From positions 62,001-126,000 of the forward strand of contig NZ_JAALJH010000014.1 in the NCBI RefSeq assembly GCF_011064615.1: a stretch of DNA of 64,000 bases, written 5' to 3'. The translations under genes and the position numbers were made by a program. Below, piece by piece: positions 1 to 10,300 of the stretch (position 1 is its first letter; each line of letters opens with the position of its first letter). This DNA is from Aquisphaera insulae (GTDB lineage: Bacteria > Planctomycetota > Planctomycetia > Isosphaerales > Isosphaeraceae). A model generated the notes under the pieces. The model made no database searches, was not told where the DNA came from, and worked only from the letters and a program-made list of their open reading frames with translations.

Positions 1-593
1 CCTTCCTCGACGGCCTTCTCCGAGTGGACGGTCCCCCCCTCGCGGCGGACGAGTTGCGCGCGGTCCAGACCCTGGCGGCCGGAGAATGGGGCGGAGACGT
101 CCGCCGACAGCGAAGGGAACTGAGGGCCGCCTCGGAGGGCTCCGCCGCCGCTGAGGTCGGTGAGGATCTTCACGCCCCCCTTCTCGTTGCCCCGGGGCCC
201 GGCCAGCTCGGGCGCGAATCGTTCCAGGGTGGGGATCATGGGCTGGGCGGCGAACTGCGCCAGGGGCTCGATCGGCTCCAGCCCGATGGACGGCGGATCG
301 GGGCTCTGCTCCTTCGTGAACGGATCGCCGGCCTGCTCCGCCTCCACCAGAGAGCTCAGATCGCCGATCGCCGGGATGGCGATGGCCCCCTGGATGTCCT
401 TGCTCGTCGAGGTTCCCTGCCCCGCGCGGATCAGGAGGGCGAGGATCAGCAGCAGGAGGGCATGCAGGAGGAGGCTCAGGCCCCATGACGGGACCGAGTA
501 GACCGAATCGGTGTCCTCGTACCGGCGAGCCACCCGATCCAACCAGCGCTGGAGCCTCTGGGGCCGCCCTTCATTGGGGGGACGTGCGTCCAT
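1..593 (-). CDS. Membrane-anchored proline-rich protein, C-terminus beyond window
   Basis: The frame is open from an ATG at 593 down to base 1, so only about 197 N-terminal residues are visible. A basic start (MDARPPNEGRPQRL...) leads into one hydrophobic helix at about residues 37-57 (WGLSLLLHALLLLILALLI). A Pro/Glu-rich stretch then ends in RREGGTVHSEKAVEEG at the edge. Planctomycete proteins of this layout often continue into a VWA domain or a squalene-cyclase-like alpha/alpha toroid beginning with such a 'HSEKAVEEGL-WL' segment; that continuation is my inference and is not visible here. It lies downstream of the M16 protease on the same strand, separated by about 190 bases. Confidence 0.75.
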   Translation of the reverse strand, partial: MDARPPNEGRPQRLQRWLDRVARRYEDTDSVYSVPSWGLSLLLHALLLLILALLIRAGQGTSTSKDIQGAIAIPAIGDLSSLVEAEQAGDPFTKEQSPDPPSIGLEPIEPLAQFAAQPMIPTLERFAPELAGPRGNEKGGVKILTDLSGGGALRGGPQFPSLSADVSAPFSGRQGLDRAQLVRREGGTVHSEKAVEE

Positions 594-787
594 GGATCGT
601 CTCGGAAGAGATGAAAACACGCCGGTCGCGAGGACCATGGGGGCGCCCCAGGCGACTCATTCTATGGGTCGAGGTGAGCCCTAGGCCATAGGAATTGGCG
701 AGAGTCCGAATTTCTTCCCGAATGACGAGCTCGCGTCGACTCTCCGGGGGAGGCCCCGATCCCGGCGCGGTCGGTTCGGACCGGGAG

Positions 788-3430
788 TCACCCCCCGACC
801 CGTTCCAGGTCCGCCCACCCGAGCCCCCTCAGGCTGTCTTCGACCTGCGAGGCGTCGGCGACGACCACGACGACGAGCGAGTCGGGATGGATCCGCCGGC
901 TTGCCGCGGAGGCGAGGGCCGCGCAATCGACGGCCTCGAGCCGGGCGGCGAAGCCCCGGTAATGGTCCGATGGCAACGAATAGATGAAGAGGTTGGCGTA
1001 GCGGTTGACCAGGGCGGCTGGGGTCTCGAAATGGCGGGTCTGACCTTCGATGAGGGAGCGCCGCGCATCGTCGAGCTCGACCTGAGTCGGGGGACGATCG
1101 CCGACGAACGCGCGGATCTCGTGCATGATGTCGTCGAGGGCGTCGGCGACCTTGTCGGACTGGACCGAGGTCGAGACCGAGAATGGGCCCTCGGCGAGGC
1201 GACAGTCGAAGTGGCTGCGGACGCCGTAGGTGTACCCTTTCTCCTCGCGGAGCTTCTCGTTGAGCCTCGAGGTGAACTGGCCGCCCAGGACCTGGTTGGC
1301 GAGCAGGATGGACTCGAAATCGGCATCGGCCCTGGCGGCGCCCACGTGCCCGGCGCGGATCACCGCCTGGGCGGCCCCCGGGCGGTCCAAGAGCAGCAGG
1401 CGGGGCCGACCGGCAGGACGCGTGGCGGGGAACTCGGGCAGGGGGACGGGCGGTCCCGTCCAGTCGCCGAGCCGGCGTTCGAGGAGGTCGAGGGCCTTCT
1501 CGGGATCGATGTCCCCGGCGACGATCACGCCGGCTCGGCCGGGTCCGAGGGCGCGGCGATGGAACTCGATCGCCTCCGCCCGCTGGAGACCGGCGACGGA
1601 CTCCTCGGACCCGTCGAGCGGGTGGTGATAGGGGTGGGCCGGGTCGTAGAGCGCGCCGATCAATGCCCGGTAGGCCAGGGACTCGGCGCTATCGCGTTCC
1701 GCCCTGAGCGCGGCGAGGGTCTGGCCGTGGAGCCGATCCCATTCCGACTCCGGGAAGGAGGGCTCGCGGAGGATGTCCGCGGCCAGCTCCAGGCTGGGCT
1801 CCGCCAGATGCGCCAGCGAACGAAAGGAAACGAAGGCCCCGTCCCAGCCGCAGCTCGCGGAGAGGCTGGTCCCCATGGCCTCGGCGGCGAGGGCGATCTC
1901 GGCGGCGGATCGTGTCCGCGTCCCCTCGTCGAGCATCGAGACGGCGAACTGGGCGAGCCCGGACCGGCCGGTCGGCTGGAGCCCGGCCCCGCCGCTCATG
2001 GCCACCGCCACGGAGATCGTCGGCAGGTCGCGGCGAGGGATCACCCAGACCGGGATCCCATTCCGGAGTCGCAGGATCTCGGGCGTTGGGGCCAGGAAGG
2101 CCGAGGGAGGAGCACTGACCGGGGGGATCGATCGGTCCAACGACTTCGAGGTCGTCAGGTTCTTGTGGCCCACGACCGAGAGGCTCACGCGGGGCTTTCC
2201 CGCGAGATACTTCCCCGCAACACGGCCGATATCGGCCACCTGGACGTCCTTGAATCGGAGCAGGTCCTTCGTGATCAACGAGGGATCGTTCCGATAGACG
2301 TTGTAGGCGTTGAGACGATCCGCGACCCCGCCGAAGCCCCCCAGATGCTCCAGGGCGAACAGGAAGCTGGCCGTCTTCATGGTCAGGACGCGAGCCAGCT
2401 CCTCCTCGTCGACTCCGGATGCGGCGATGGCGGAGATCTCGTCGTCGAGGAGCCCGCGGAGCTCGTCGATCGTCCGAGAAGGGCGGAGCGTGACGGTGAG
2501 CCCGAACGCCCCGGCCAGCTCGCGTCCGGACTGGTACGCGGTCACATCCTGCGCGATCTGGAGATCCATCACGAGCTTGCGATAGAGGCGACTGGACTTT
2601 CCCCGGGCCAGGATCTCGCCGAGCAGGCTCAGGGCCGCCTCGTCGGGATGGAAATGGGGGACGGTGTGCCAGAGGAGATAGAGCCTGTCCAGCTCCACGC
2701 GGTCTTGCAGGGTGAGCCGGCGATCCTCGGAAAGGCCGGCTCCGGGTGCCCAGGGCGTCAGGGCCTTGCTGCCGGCGGGGATCGACCCGAAATAACGCTC
2801 GACCTGCGCGAGCACGGCGTCCGGCTCGATGTCGCCGACGACGGCCAGGCTCGCGTTCGCGGGGACATAATAGCGCCCGAAGAAGGCGGAGACGTCGCCG
2901 AGGGTCGCGGCCTCCAGGTCCTCCATCACGCCGATCGTCATCCAGCTATACGGATGCTGGGGAGGGTACATGGCCTCGGCGATCAAGGGCCAGACCATGC
3001 CGTACGGACGGTTGGCATAGTTCTGTCGATATTCGTTCTTGACAACTCCCTTTTGAATCCTCAGCTTGTTTTCATCGAGCGCGGAAACGAGATGCGCCAT
3101 GCGATCCGATTCCATCGCCAGGACCGTCTCCAGATGCGCCCTGGGTATATCCACGAAATAATTCGTCCGGTCGCTCGACGTCGATCCGTTGATACTGGCA
3201 CCGAGTCTCTGGAGGTGTTTGAAAAAGTCACCGGGGTAATGCTGAGAGCCCTCGAACATGAGATGCTCGAAGAGGTGGGCGTAGCCCCGCTGGCTACGCT
3301 CTTCGTTCTTCGAACCCACATGATACCAAAGGTTTACGGCGACGATCGGGAGGCCATGCTGGGCCCGAAGGATGACGCTCAGGCCATTCTCGAGGGTGAA
3401 CTTGGCGTAGTCGAGATCCGGTGGTTGCAT
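788..3430 (-). CDS. M16 family zinc metallopeptidase (two-domain)
   Basis: 880 residues, the usual size for a tandem two-domain M16 (pitrilysin/processing-peptidase-like) protein. The inverted zinc motif HxxEH is at residues 52-56 (HLFEH), and the third ligand is the Glu of KNEYRQ at about 133. The second half (from about residue 450) repeats the fold without the zinc motif, as is normal for the inactive M16 lobe. No signal peptide is visible at the chosen ATG, so it is cytoplasmic unless the true start lies elsewhere. It faces the PP2C gene across a 355-base divergent gap. Predicted role is ATP-independent degradation of peptides or unfolded protein; the substrate is unknown. Confidence 0.93.
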   Translation of the reverse strand: MQPPDLDYAKFTLENGLSVILRAQHGLPIVAVNLWYHVGSKNEERSQRGYAHLFEHLMFEGSQHYPGDFFKHLQRLGASINGSTSSDRTNYFVDIPRAHLETVLAMESDRMAHLVSALDENKLRIQKGVVKNEYRQNYANRPYGMVWPLIAEAMYPPQHPYSWMTIGVMEDLEAATLGDVSAFFGRYYVPANASLAVVGDIEPDAVLAQVERYFGSIPAGSKALTPWAPGAGLSEDRRLTLQDRVELDRLYLLWHTVPHFHPDEAALSLLGEILARGKSSRLYRKLVMDLQIAQDVTAYQSGRELAGAFGLTVTLRPSRTIDELRGLLDDEISAIAASGVDEEELARVLTMKTASFLFALEHLGGFGGVADRLNAYNVYRNDPSLITKDLLRFKDVQVADIGRVAGKYLAGKPRVSLSVVGHKNLTTSKSLDRSIPPVSAPPSAFLAPTPEILRLRNGIPVWVIPRRDLPTISVAVAMSGGAGLQPTGRSGLAQFAVSMLDEGTRTRSAAEIALAAEAMGTSLSASCGWDGAFVSFRSLAHLAEPSLELAADILREPSFPESEWDRLHGQTLAALRAERDSAESLAYRALIGALYDPAHPYHHPLDGSEESVAGLQRAEAIEFHRRALGPGRAGVIVAGDIDPEKALDLLERRLGDWTGPPVPLPEFPATRPAGRPRLLLLDRPGAAQAVIRAGHVGAARADADFESILLANQVLGGQFTSRLNEKLREEKGYTYGVRSHFDCRLAEGPFSVSTSVQSDKVADALDDIMHEIRAFVGDRPPTQVELDDARRSLIEGQTRHFETPAALVNRYANLFIYSLPSDHYRGFAARLEAVDCAALASAASRRIHPDSLVVVVVADASQVEDSLRGLGWADLERVGG

Positions 3431-3785
3431 GGTTGAAGTAAACCGATGGAGGTTTTCTGTTTATTCAAGCGGAGCGAGCGAGGTCACATGCCCTGGGCGG
3501 ATGGGGTAATAGTCAGTACGAACGGGACCTCTCGCTCCCTGAGGCCACGGTCCGGGGTTCAACACGCGTGCAACGACTCCCGGGATGTCATCCATGCCGC
3601 AACCGAGGTGCTCGGCCGCTTTTCCGCCGACGAGTGATCGACGAGGCTCGGCTGCAAGTATCGCAACTGACCTTAGTCGTCGGTAGATTCCGAGGTCAAG
3701 ATAGGATCGAGCCGATGCGGACGCGGCCGGTTCGGTCGGATCGGGGACGAGCTGCGGCCGCGTTTTCCAAGTTCAGGGCCACGCC
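3431..3785. other. Divergent intergenic region, no gene seen
   Basis: 355 bases between the oppositely oriented M16 and PP2C genes, so promoters for both should lie here. The part next to M16 (about 3431-3475) is locally AT-richer than its surroundings. A 63-codon frame at 3446-3637 has no ribosome-binding site and no recognisable content, so I did not call it. I could not identify a convincing -35/-10 pair. Confidence 0.5.
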
Positions 3786-4961
3786 GTGAAATGGGATGAC
3801 ATCATCATCGACGCGGCGGCCTCGGACACGGGGATGCGGCGAGCGAACAATCAGGACAGCCAGACGACCGTCCGGGCGACCCATCCCGAGGCCTGGAAGG
3901 CCCGGGGCCATGTCTTCATGGTCGCCGACGGCATGGGGGCCCATGCCGTGGGCGAGCTCGCCAGCAAGATGGCCTGCGACCTGATCCCCCATACCTACAT
4001 GAAGGCGAAGGCCGGGACCCCCGCCGAGGCGATCTCCAAGTCGTTCCGCGAGGTGAGCGCGCTGATCTACAGCCGGGCCGCCGCCAATCGCGACTTCCAG
4101 GGCATGGGGACGACCTGCTCCTCGCTCATCCTCCTGCCCGAAGGGGCCCTGGTCGCGCACGTCGGCGATTCGAGGGTCTATCGGATCCGAGATCGTCGGA
4201 TCGACCAGCTCTCATTCGATCACAGCCTGGTCTGGGAGCTTGTCCGACGCAACCACCTGACCCCCGAGCAGGCCAATCTCTCCGTCCCCAAGAACGTGAT
4301 CACGAGGAGCCTGGGACCGGAGTCGAACATCGAGGTGGATATCGAGGGTCCCCTCGACGTCCACCTCTCCGACGTCTTCCTCCTCTGCTCCGACGGCCTC
4401 TCCGGCCCGGTCGAGGACCGGGAGCTCGGGGCCTTCGCCGGGAGCTTCCATCCCCGGGACGCCTGCCGATATCTGGTGAACCTGGCGAACCTCCGCGGCG
4501 GACTCGACAACATCACGGTGGTCATCGTCCGCATCGGTGACTGGATCGACCCGGAGTCATCCGAGGTGGCCCAGCAGCAGCCCGCCGGAACTCGCGACAG
4601 CAAGTCGGAGGCAGCCGGGAGCTGGAAGCAACGGCTCGGGCGGATTTTCAGGCCCTCGCGTAAGCCGCCCGCCGCCCTCCCCCCGGAGGAGGAGCACCGG
4701 TACAGGTCCTGCGATTGCCCCGTCGAGGCCAGCCTGCTCGATAAGCTCTCCGGGCTCATCGAGCAGGCTCGAGAGGCCGCGATCGAGCATGCCTGGTCGG
4801 TCGACTGGACGGAGTTGGCCGGCCGCCGCCGGAGGCTGGCCGAGGCACGGGCCAGCCGCAGGGACTGGGCTGCGTTGCGAGAGATCGGCGAGATCATCGC
4901 ACTGCTCGGGCAGGCCGCACGCGCCCAGCGAAAGAGCTCCGGGGCCGCGGCCGTCAAGTAA
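3786..4961 (+). CDS. PP2C-type Ser/Thr protein phosphatase
   Basis: 391 residues. PP2C (PPM) motifs appear in order: NNQDS at 22-26, VADGMG at 46-51 with the metal-binding Asp48-Gly49, a GTT block at 108-110, AHVGDSRVY at 124-132, LLCSDG at 199-204 and DNIT at 241-244. The metal-binding aspartates are all present, so it should be active. It should reverse Hanks-type kinase phosphorylation in the cytoplasm. After the catalytic domain (to about 252) comes a polar linker and then an Arg/Ala-rich helical tail (about 310-391) not found in minimal Stp/PrpC phosphatases. The start is GTG (3786); the nearest ATG is out of frame. No kinase gene is adjacent. Confidence 0.92.
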   Translation: MKWDDIIIDAAASDTGMRRANNQDSQTTVRATHPEAWKARGHVFMVADGMGAHAVGELASKMACDLIPHTYMKAKAGTPAEAISKSFREVSALIYSRAAANRDFQGMGTTCSSLILLPEGALVAHVGDSRVYRIRDRRIDQLSFDHSLVWELVRRNHLTPEQANLSVPKNVITRSLGPESNIEVDIEGPLDVHLSDVFLLCSDGLSGPVEDRELGAFAGSFHPRDACRYLVNLANLRGGLDNITVVIVRIGDWIDPESSEVAQQQPAGTRDSKSEAAGSWKQRLGRIFRPSRKPPAALPPEEEHRYRSCDCPVEASLLDKLSGLIEQAREAAIEHAWSVDWTELAGRRRRLAEARASRRDWAALREIGEIIALLGQAARAQRKSSGAAAVK

Positions 4962-5010
4962 GAGGGAGGGCTCCATCCTGGGGCAACCCGGCCTCAGGAC
5001 CGCGATCCTC

Positions 5011-5820
5011 TCATTCGACGAGATGGCCCTTCAGGACCGTGACGGCCTGGCCCAGCAGGTGGGTCCGGGCACCCCGGACGCGGGTCCGGACGACTCCCCC
5101 CCGCCGCGACACCTGGTGTCCGGTCAGGTCATCGAGCCCGATCCGGGCGGCCCAGAACGGGCCGAGACAACAATGGGCCGATCCGCAGACCGGATCCTCG
5201 TCGATCCCCAGCGCCGGGGCGAAGAAGCGGGAGACGAAGTCGAAGGCGGGATCGGCCGACCGGGCGGTCACGATCACCCCTCGGACCGGGATTCTGGCCA
5301 CGCGACGGTGGTCCGGCGACAGCTCCCGGACGGCCCGTTCATCCTCGAGCTCGATCAGCAGATCGAGGCGGTTCCGCCCCGCCCATTGCACGGACGCGCC
5401 GAGGGCCTGGCGGATGGAGTCGAGCTCCGTCGCGTCGACGATCTCATCCCCGCAGGGCTCGGAGGGGAAGTCCAGGGCGATCCAGTCTCCCTCTCGCTTC
5501 GCCTCCAACCGGCCGCTCCGCGTGTCGAAAAGGCACGGGTCGGAGCGATCGAGGATTCCTCCTTCCCAGAGGGCGTGGGCCGTGGCGAGCGTGGCGTGGC
5601 CGCAGAGATCGACCTCCGCCACGGGCGTGAACCAGCGGAGCCGAAAGATCCCGCTCCCCGCCTCGCGGTAGACGAAGGCCGTCTCGGACAGGTTCATCTC
5701 GGCGGCGATATGCTGCATCCGGATCTCGTCGGCCGGCCCATCGAGCAAGCAGACGGCCGCCGGATTACCGGCGAACGGCCTCGCCGAGAAGGCATCGACC
5801 TGGATGATCGGCGTTTTCAT
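5011..5820 (-). CDS. PhzF-family isomerase/epimerase
   Basis: 269 residues from the ATG at 5820, which is preceded by AGGAG at a good spacing; the longer frame to 5853 adds 11 non-conserved residues. Family hallmarks are the start IIQVDAFSARPFAGNPAAVCLL, the catalytic Glu46 in NLSETAFV and DLCGHATLATAHAL. PhzF proteins have two matched diaminopimelate-epimerase-like halves and use general acid-base chemistry without cofactor. Most family members outside phenazine producers have unknown substrates, and no phenazine genes are present, so the substrate here is open. It converges on the PP2C gene with a 49-base gap. Confidence 0.9.
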   Translation of the reverse strand: MKTPIIQVDAFSARPFAGNPAAVCLLDGPADEIRMQHIAAEMNLSETAFVYREAGSGIFRLRWFTPVAEVDLCGHATLATAHALWEGGILDRSDPCLFDTRSGRLEAKREGDWIALDFPSEPCGDEIVDATELDSIRQALGASVQWAGRNRLDLLIELEDERAVRELSPDHRRVARIPVRGVIVTARSADPAFDFVSRFFAPALGIDEDPVCGSAHCCLGPFWAARIGLDDLTGHQVSRRGGVVRTRVRGARTHLLGQAVTVLKGHLVE

Positions 5821-6217
5821 GGGCCCTGCTCCTGGTCTTCCTCGATCGTACACTCCGCCGTCCGCGGACTCGACCCATCTTGACCGAGCCGTTTCAGGCC
5901 TAGATGCCCCGTTATCTGCCTCGTGGGCCGGAGTTCAATGCTTAAGTAACGTTTGATCGACCTAAACCAAGGCTTTTTGGGGAAATAGGTAAGTAAACCG
6001 GAAAGGAGCCTTGACTAGTCAGTTTTATAAAGCAGATAATACTGTACACAGAGGGTATCACCAAGCGAAGCATGCTTCGACGACGCAGGGCCTGCATGCA
6101 AGAGTGAAACCTTCGGGCCACGACTCGACGATCCTTCGCAGGAAAGTCGAGGGACGGCCTCCTGGCGAGTCATACCTGAAACAAGTCGCTCAGGCTGCGA
6201 CTGAGGAGTTGCCTCCG
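5821..6217. other. Intergenic region with an AT-rich island
   Basis: About 400 bases between phzF and a small gene. Bases about 5935-6060 are clearly AT-richer than the rest of the window, with runs such as tttttgggga and tataaagc. This is the likely promoter zone for one or both flanking genes. The downstream reading frame extends back to 6011, but that part lacks the codon bias of the region, so I treat it as non-coding. Two GCATGC palindromes sit near 6070 and 6094. Confidence 0.45.
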
Positions 6218-6439
6218 ATGCTTCGGAATCTGCGCGAGCGAGGTCCTCGATTTGGCCTCTCGTATCCGAGGCTCTTTGATCCGGGGCACGTCGTCGAGGA
6301 GACGGCCCGATGGAGGATCAACGGCTTCAAGGTTCGACTGCTGATCTGGTCCGCGGATGAGTGGGATCTGCTGGCGGAACGGCCGGCGGATGCCCAGTTG
6401 CATCCGACCGGAGTCTGGTGCGCGCTGCGATACGATTGA
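6218..6439 (+). CDS. Small conserved-looking protein of unknown function
   Basis: 73 residues from the ATG at 6218, which has GAGGAG nine bases upstream; the same frame is open back to an ATG at 6011 (142 residues). The compact sequence has a central WRINGFKVRLLIW strand-like segment and ends HPTGVWCALRYD. It has no signal peptide or membrane helix. I do not recognise a named family and assign no function. Third-position GC in 6218-6439 matches real genes nearby, whereas the upstream extension does not, which supports the short start. Confidence 0.6.
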   Translation: MLRNLRERGPRFGLSYPRLFDPGHVVEETARWRINGFKVRLLIWSADEWDLLAERPADAQLHPTGVWCALRYD

Positions 6440-6452
6440 CCGGTCGAGGAGA

Positions 6453-7160
6453 TCATCGAGGTTTCTCGTCCGGGCGCCCCTTGGCGGGGCGGAGGAAGAC
6501 GAAGACCTCGGTGCCCAGCGGAGGGATCCGGGCCGTGTCGGCCAGGAAGAGGCGCTCCTCATTGCTGGCGGAACTGGCGATCGGGAGGTCGAGGATCGCG
6601 CTGCCGAAATTGGCAACGGTGATGAGGTCTCCCTCGTCGGCGGCGTACATTTTCTGCTTGGTGATGGGATCGGTGTAGACTTCACTCCCCGCGAAGACCC
6701 AGTTCTCCGGAAGATACTTCCTGTCCTTTGCATCCCTCAGCCACTTCCGAGCGTCGACGGTCTTCGGCTTGCCTCCTTCGTTGAATTGCAGCTCGATCGC
6801 GATGGGGCTGCCGGCGGGGGGTTCGAACTTGGGGAGGAAACGGACGGGGTGGCCTTCCTCGGCCCCGGTCAGCAGGAGGCCGGCGTGGATCTGTCGGGCG
6901 GGGGCGTCCGTGGCCAGGATGGCCTCGTGCTCCTTCGTCCCCTTGAGGCACATCAGGTGCTCCAGCGGGCCCTCCCTCAGGACGACCCGGGCGCGGATGA
7001 TCACCTGCTTCCTGGCGGGGTCGAACCAGAGGCTGCGGGCCAGGGGCTTCCAGGACGCGTCAGGCTCTCGCGGACTGGCGGGGGCCGCGGAGTCCGGCCT
7101 GGCCGACTGCGCCTGAGCGGTCACGAGGACAGCCATGGCGATGGAAAGCACGGTTGACAT
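6453..7160 (-). CDS. Secreted YdjY-domain protein
   Basis: 235 residues from the ATG at 7160, preceded by AGGGAG; a longer frame to 7229 would bury the signal peptide. Residues 1-20 (MSTVLSIAMAVLVTAQAQSA) form a Sec signal peptide. The next 130 residues match the YdjY-like pattern: a WFDPARKQVIIRARVVLREGPLEHLMC block, then KEHEAIL and a DARKWL region. YdjY-domain proteins are common exported proteins in planctomycetes and their biochemical role is not established. It lies downstream of the secretin gene on the same strand, past a strong hairpin, so co-transcription is uncertain. Confidence 0.85.
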   Translation of the reverse strand: MSTVLSIAMAVLVTAQAQSARPDSAAPASPREPDASWKPLARSLWFDPARKQVIIRARVVLREGPLEHLMCLKGTKEHEAILATDAPARQIHAGLLLTGAEEGHPVRFLPKFEPPAGSPIAIELQFNEGGKPKTVDARKWLRDAKDRKYLPENWVFAGSEVYTDPITKQKMYAADEGDLITVANFGSAILDLPIASSASNEERLFLADTARIPPLGTEVFVFLRPAKGRPDEKPR

Positions 7161-7310
7161 GGTGAAGCTCCCTGGGTGCCGGTCGCGGTGCCGGAGGAGT
7201 TGCTTGACCCTCGTCGGTCGCCGATTCACCGATCATCGGCATGCGGACCCTTGATGGCAAGTTCATTCGCGACGAACGCGACCTCGCGGCGTCTCGCGGG
7301 GGGCGCACGG

Positions 7311-7349
7311 CAGCGGGCCGCCGGAGAAGGGATCTCCGGCGGCCCGCTG
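7311..7349 (-). terminator. 17-bp perfect GC-rich hairpin after the secretin gene
   Basis: Bases 7311-7327 and 7333-7349 are exact inverted complements around a 5-base loop (aggga). It lies 36 bases past the secretin stop codon. On the minus strand it is followed by C-rich sequence rather than a U-run, so it is either a terminator of the GC-hairpin type or an mRNA 3'-end stabiliser separating secretin from the ydjY-domain gene. Confidence 0.6.
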
Positions 7350-7385
7350 GACGTCTCGAATCGTGGCGGACCGCGGTCCGAACGA

Positions 7386-10300
7386 TCAGAAGGTTGCCGT
7401 GGAGGGGATGCCGAGCTTCTCCTCCTCCTCCTCGATGATGATGATCCGCGGCGTGACCATCAGCATGAGGCTGCTGCTCACCCGGCCGATGCCCACGTTG
7501 CGGAAGAGGCGGTCGATCCACGGGGTCTTGGAGAGGACCGGCACGCCGAATTCCCTCCGCTCCTCGTTGAGGCGCTTGACGCCGCCGAGGAGGACCGTGC
7601 CGCCATCGGGGACGGTGACCGTCGTATTCACGAAGGTCGTGTTCGTCTGGGGGAGCTGGAGGGTCGCGTTGATCGACGCGGACCCACCACCGAGGCCGGC
7701 ACCGCCGACCGCGGCCGGGACCTGGATGGTCGTGAACCCGTCAATCGTGTTGAACAGCGGAGACAGCGTCATCCGGACATACCGCCGATCGGCGGAGACG
7801 ACCGGAGTCACGCCCAGGGTCACGCCGTTGGGCAACGGTTGCGGCTGCGGCACGAAGGCGACCGAGCCGGGGCCGACCACCGGGGTCAGGGCCGCGACGT
7901 ACCACTGAAGCTCGGCGTTGACGATCGAGGCGTAGGCACCATTGAAGGTCGTCACCTTCGGGGCCTGGAGGATGTTCGTCCGGGTGTCTCCCTGGGCGGC
8001 CGTGAGGAAGAAGTAGACTTCCAGGTCGCTCAGGAAGGCGAGGCCGAGCGTGGCTCCCGCACCCTGGACGGCATTCGTCGGCGAGATCAGGCTGGCACTC
8101 GTGTTCGTGAACGGGATCTGAAGGTTCTGGGAGAAGTTGTAGAGCCCTCCCCCCTGAGTGCCCACGGTGATCGGCAGCTTGCTGCCCAGGGCATGATCGC
8201 GGATCGGGTTGACGAGGTAGGACTGGATGACGTTCGACGTGCCGCCGGTGCCGCCGCCGATGCCGCCGCCGCCGCCGCCGCCGATGCCGCCGCCGCCGCC
8301 GCCGATGCCGCCGCCGCCGATGCCGCCTCCGCCGGTTCCGCCGCCGCCGATGCCGCCGCCGCCGGTCGTGCCGCCGCCGGTTCCGCCGCCGCCGACGCCA
8401 CCGCCGCCGGTCGTGCCGCCGCCGGTTCCGCCGCCGCCGATGCCGCCGCCGGTCCCGCCGGTGCCGGCCGTCCCTCCGGTGGTTCCCGGAGTGCCGGGGA
8501 CGGGGATGACCTGGGCCGCCGAATTCGGCACGGCCCACGTGCTCTTCTTGCCGACCGAATCCGACTGGATCGAGAAGTCGAAGTCGACGCCGATCTGCTC
8601 GAAGAAGTTATCCGTGACCGTGATGAACCGCACCTCGATGGAGACCTGGAGATCCTGCAGCCGCCGGAGCTGGCGGAGCAGGTCGGCGATCTGCTCGTGG
8701 ACCTCGGACGTGTGGCGGATGATCAGGCTGATGCTCAGGAAGAACGGGATGATCGATCCCGGCGGGCGACCCTCGTCGCCGCCGATGCCGCCACCGCCAC
8801 CGCCGCCGCCGAAGCCGCCGCCGAGGCCGTAGTTGGACGAGAGGTCCTGGCCGTTCACCGAGTCCTGGACCCTCCACGTGCCCGGCGCGATCGAGGTCGT
8901 GATCAACTGGATCAGCGGCGTCATGTCGACCGAGGGACGTTCCCCCTTGGTCACGCCGCTCGCATCGGAGACGGTCCCTGGCGCCATGTTGCCGACCCCC
9001 GGGACCTGGCTGAGCGCGGTCTGTGTCGACGAGGTGTCGCCGAGGACGCCGAGGCCGGAGTTCTGCGGGGCCCGGTTGACGGGCATGATCAGGTCGCCGA
9101 CATAGTACGTCACCGGGTACATGTCGGCCGTGTTGGCCTGCTGGCTCGTGATCAGGAGGACCTCCTCCTCGACCCGGTAGACCAGGCCCAGCGGGCGGAG
9201 CATGAGCTTCAGCGCCGACTTGAGCGAGATGTTGTTCACCGTGAGCGAGACCGGCGCGGCGGAGGTCAGCCCCTCGTCGCTGAGCGCCTTGGGGTCAAGC
9301 ACCACGTTCAGTCCCGTGTAGTTCTGCAGGAACGTGATGGCCTCGCTGAGCGGCTGCTTGTCCAGGTTCAGCGAGATCGGCTCGCGGAGCTTGGACTCGA
9401 TGGCCAGGACCTTGGGGTCCTTCTTGACCTCGAGGTTCTTGTTCATCCGCAGCCGTTCGCGGGTCAGGTCCTTGAAGTTCTTGGGGAACTTGAAGTTGTT
9501 GAGCTGCACCTCCGGGTCGGCGACGCTCGCGAGGTCGACCTCCTGGAAGGCGACCACGGCCCCGTTCTCCTTGGCGTTGCGGGTGTCCACGTCCTGCCTG
9601 AACCGCCGCTCCATTCGGGCCTTGTAGGCGAGCATGGTGGCGGCGACCTCGTTGGGGTCGACCTCGGCCGCCTTCTTGGCGTAGGACTCGGCCTCGGCCA
9701 GGTTCCCCTCCGCGTACGCGGCCTGGGCCTTGTCCATGAGGTCCTTCATGCGGCCCTTCTTGGCCTTGTCGGCCTCGAGGATCCGCAGCCGCTTGAGCTC
9801 GATCTCGGCCCGCTGGGTCTTGTCCTGCATCTTGACCTCGAAGGCGACCTTGTCCTTCTTGGCCAGTTCCAGGGCGACCTCGAGCCGGCGAACCATCGGC
9901 TTGGTCAGGCTGGGCGAGAGCCCGGATGCCTTCACGGCCTTCATGGACTGCTCGTAGATGGAGATCGCCTTGTCCGGGTCGGTCTCCTGGAGGCGGCGGG
10001 CCTCCGCGATCTTGGTGCCGACCTCCGCGTTGAGCCGCTGGGCGGAGAGCGCCTCCGCGTCCGCGATCGGGGCCTTGTCGCCGACGACGGCGCGGCCCGG
10101 GGCGGCGGCGGTCTTCTCATCGGCGGGGAGCTTCTTGAGGAGCTCCTGAACCTTGGTCCGGAGGTTCTCGTCGAGCGACGACCCGGCCGCGACCTCGTTC
10201 AGGTAGGCCCGGGCCCGGGCGTTGTCGCCCTTGCGCATCGCCGCGAGGGCGGACTCGTAGAGGCTGAGCGCGCCTCCCTGTTCGGCCATGCCGATCTGGG

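Noticed and set aside
3446-3637. 63-codon plus-strand small gene in the M16/PP2C gap
   Set aside because: No ribosome-binding site, no codon bias and no recognisable sequence.
8236-8465. CRISPR-like or satellite repeat of gccgccgccgatg units
   Set aside because: The units are irregular, have no spacers, and encode an in-frame poly-Gly insert in the secretin.
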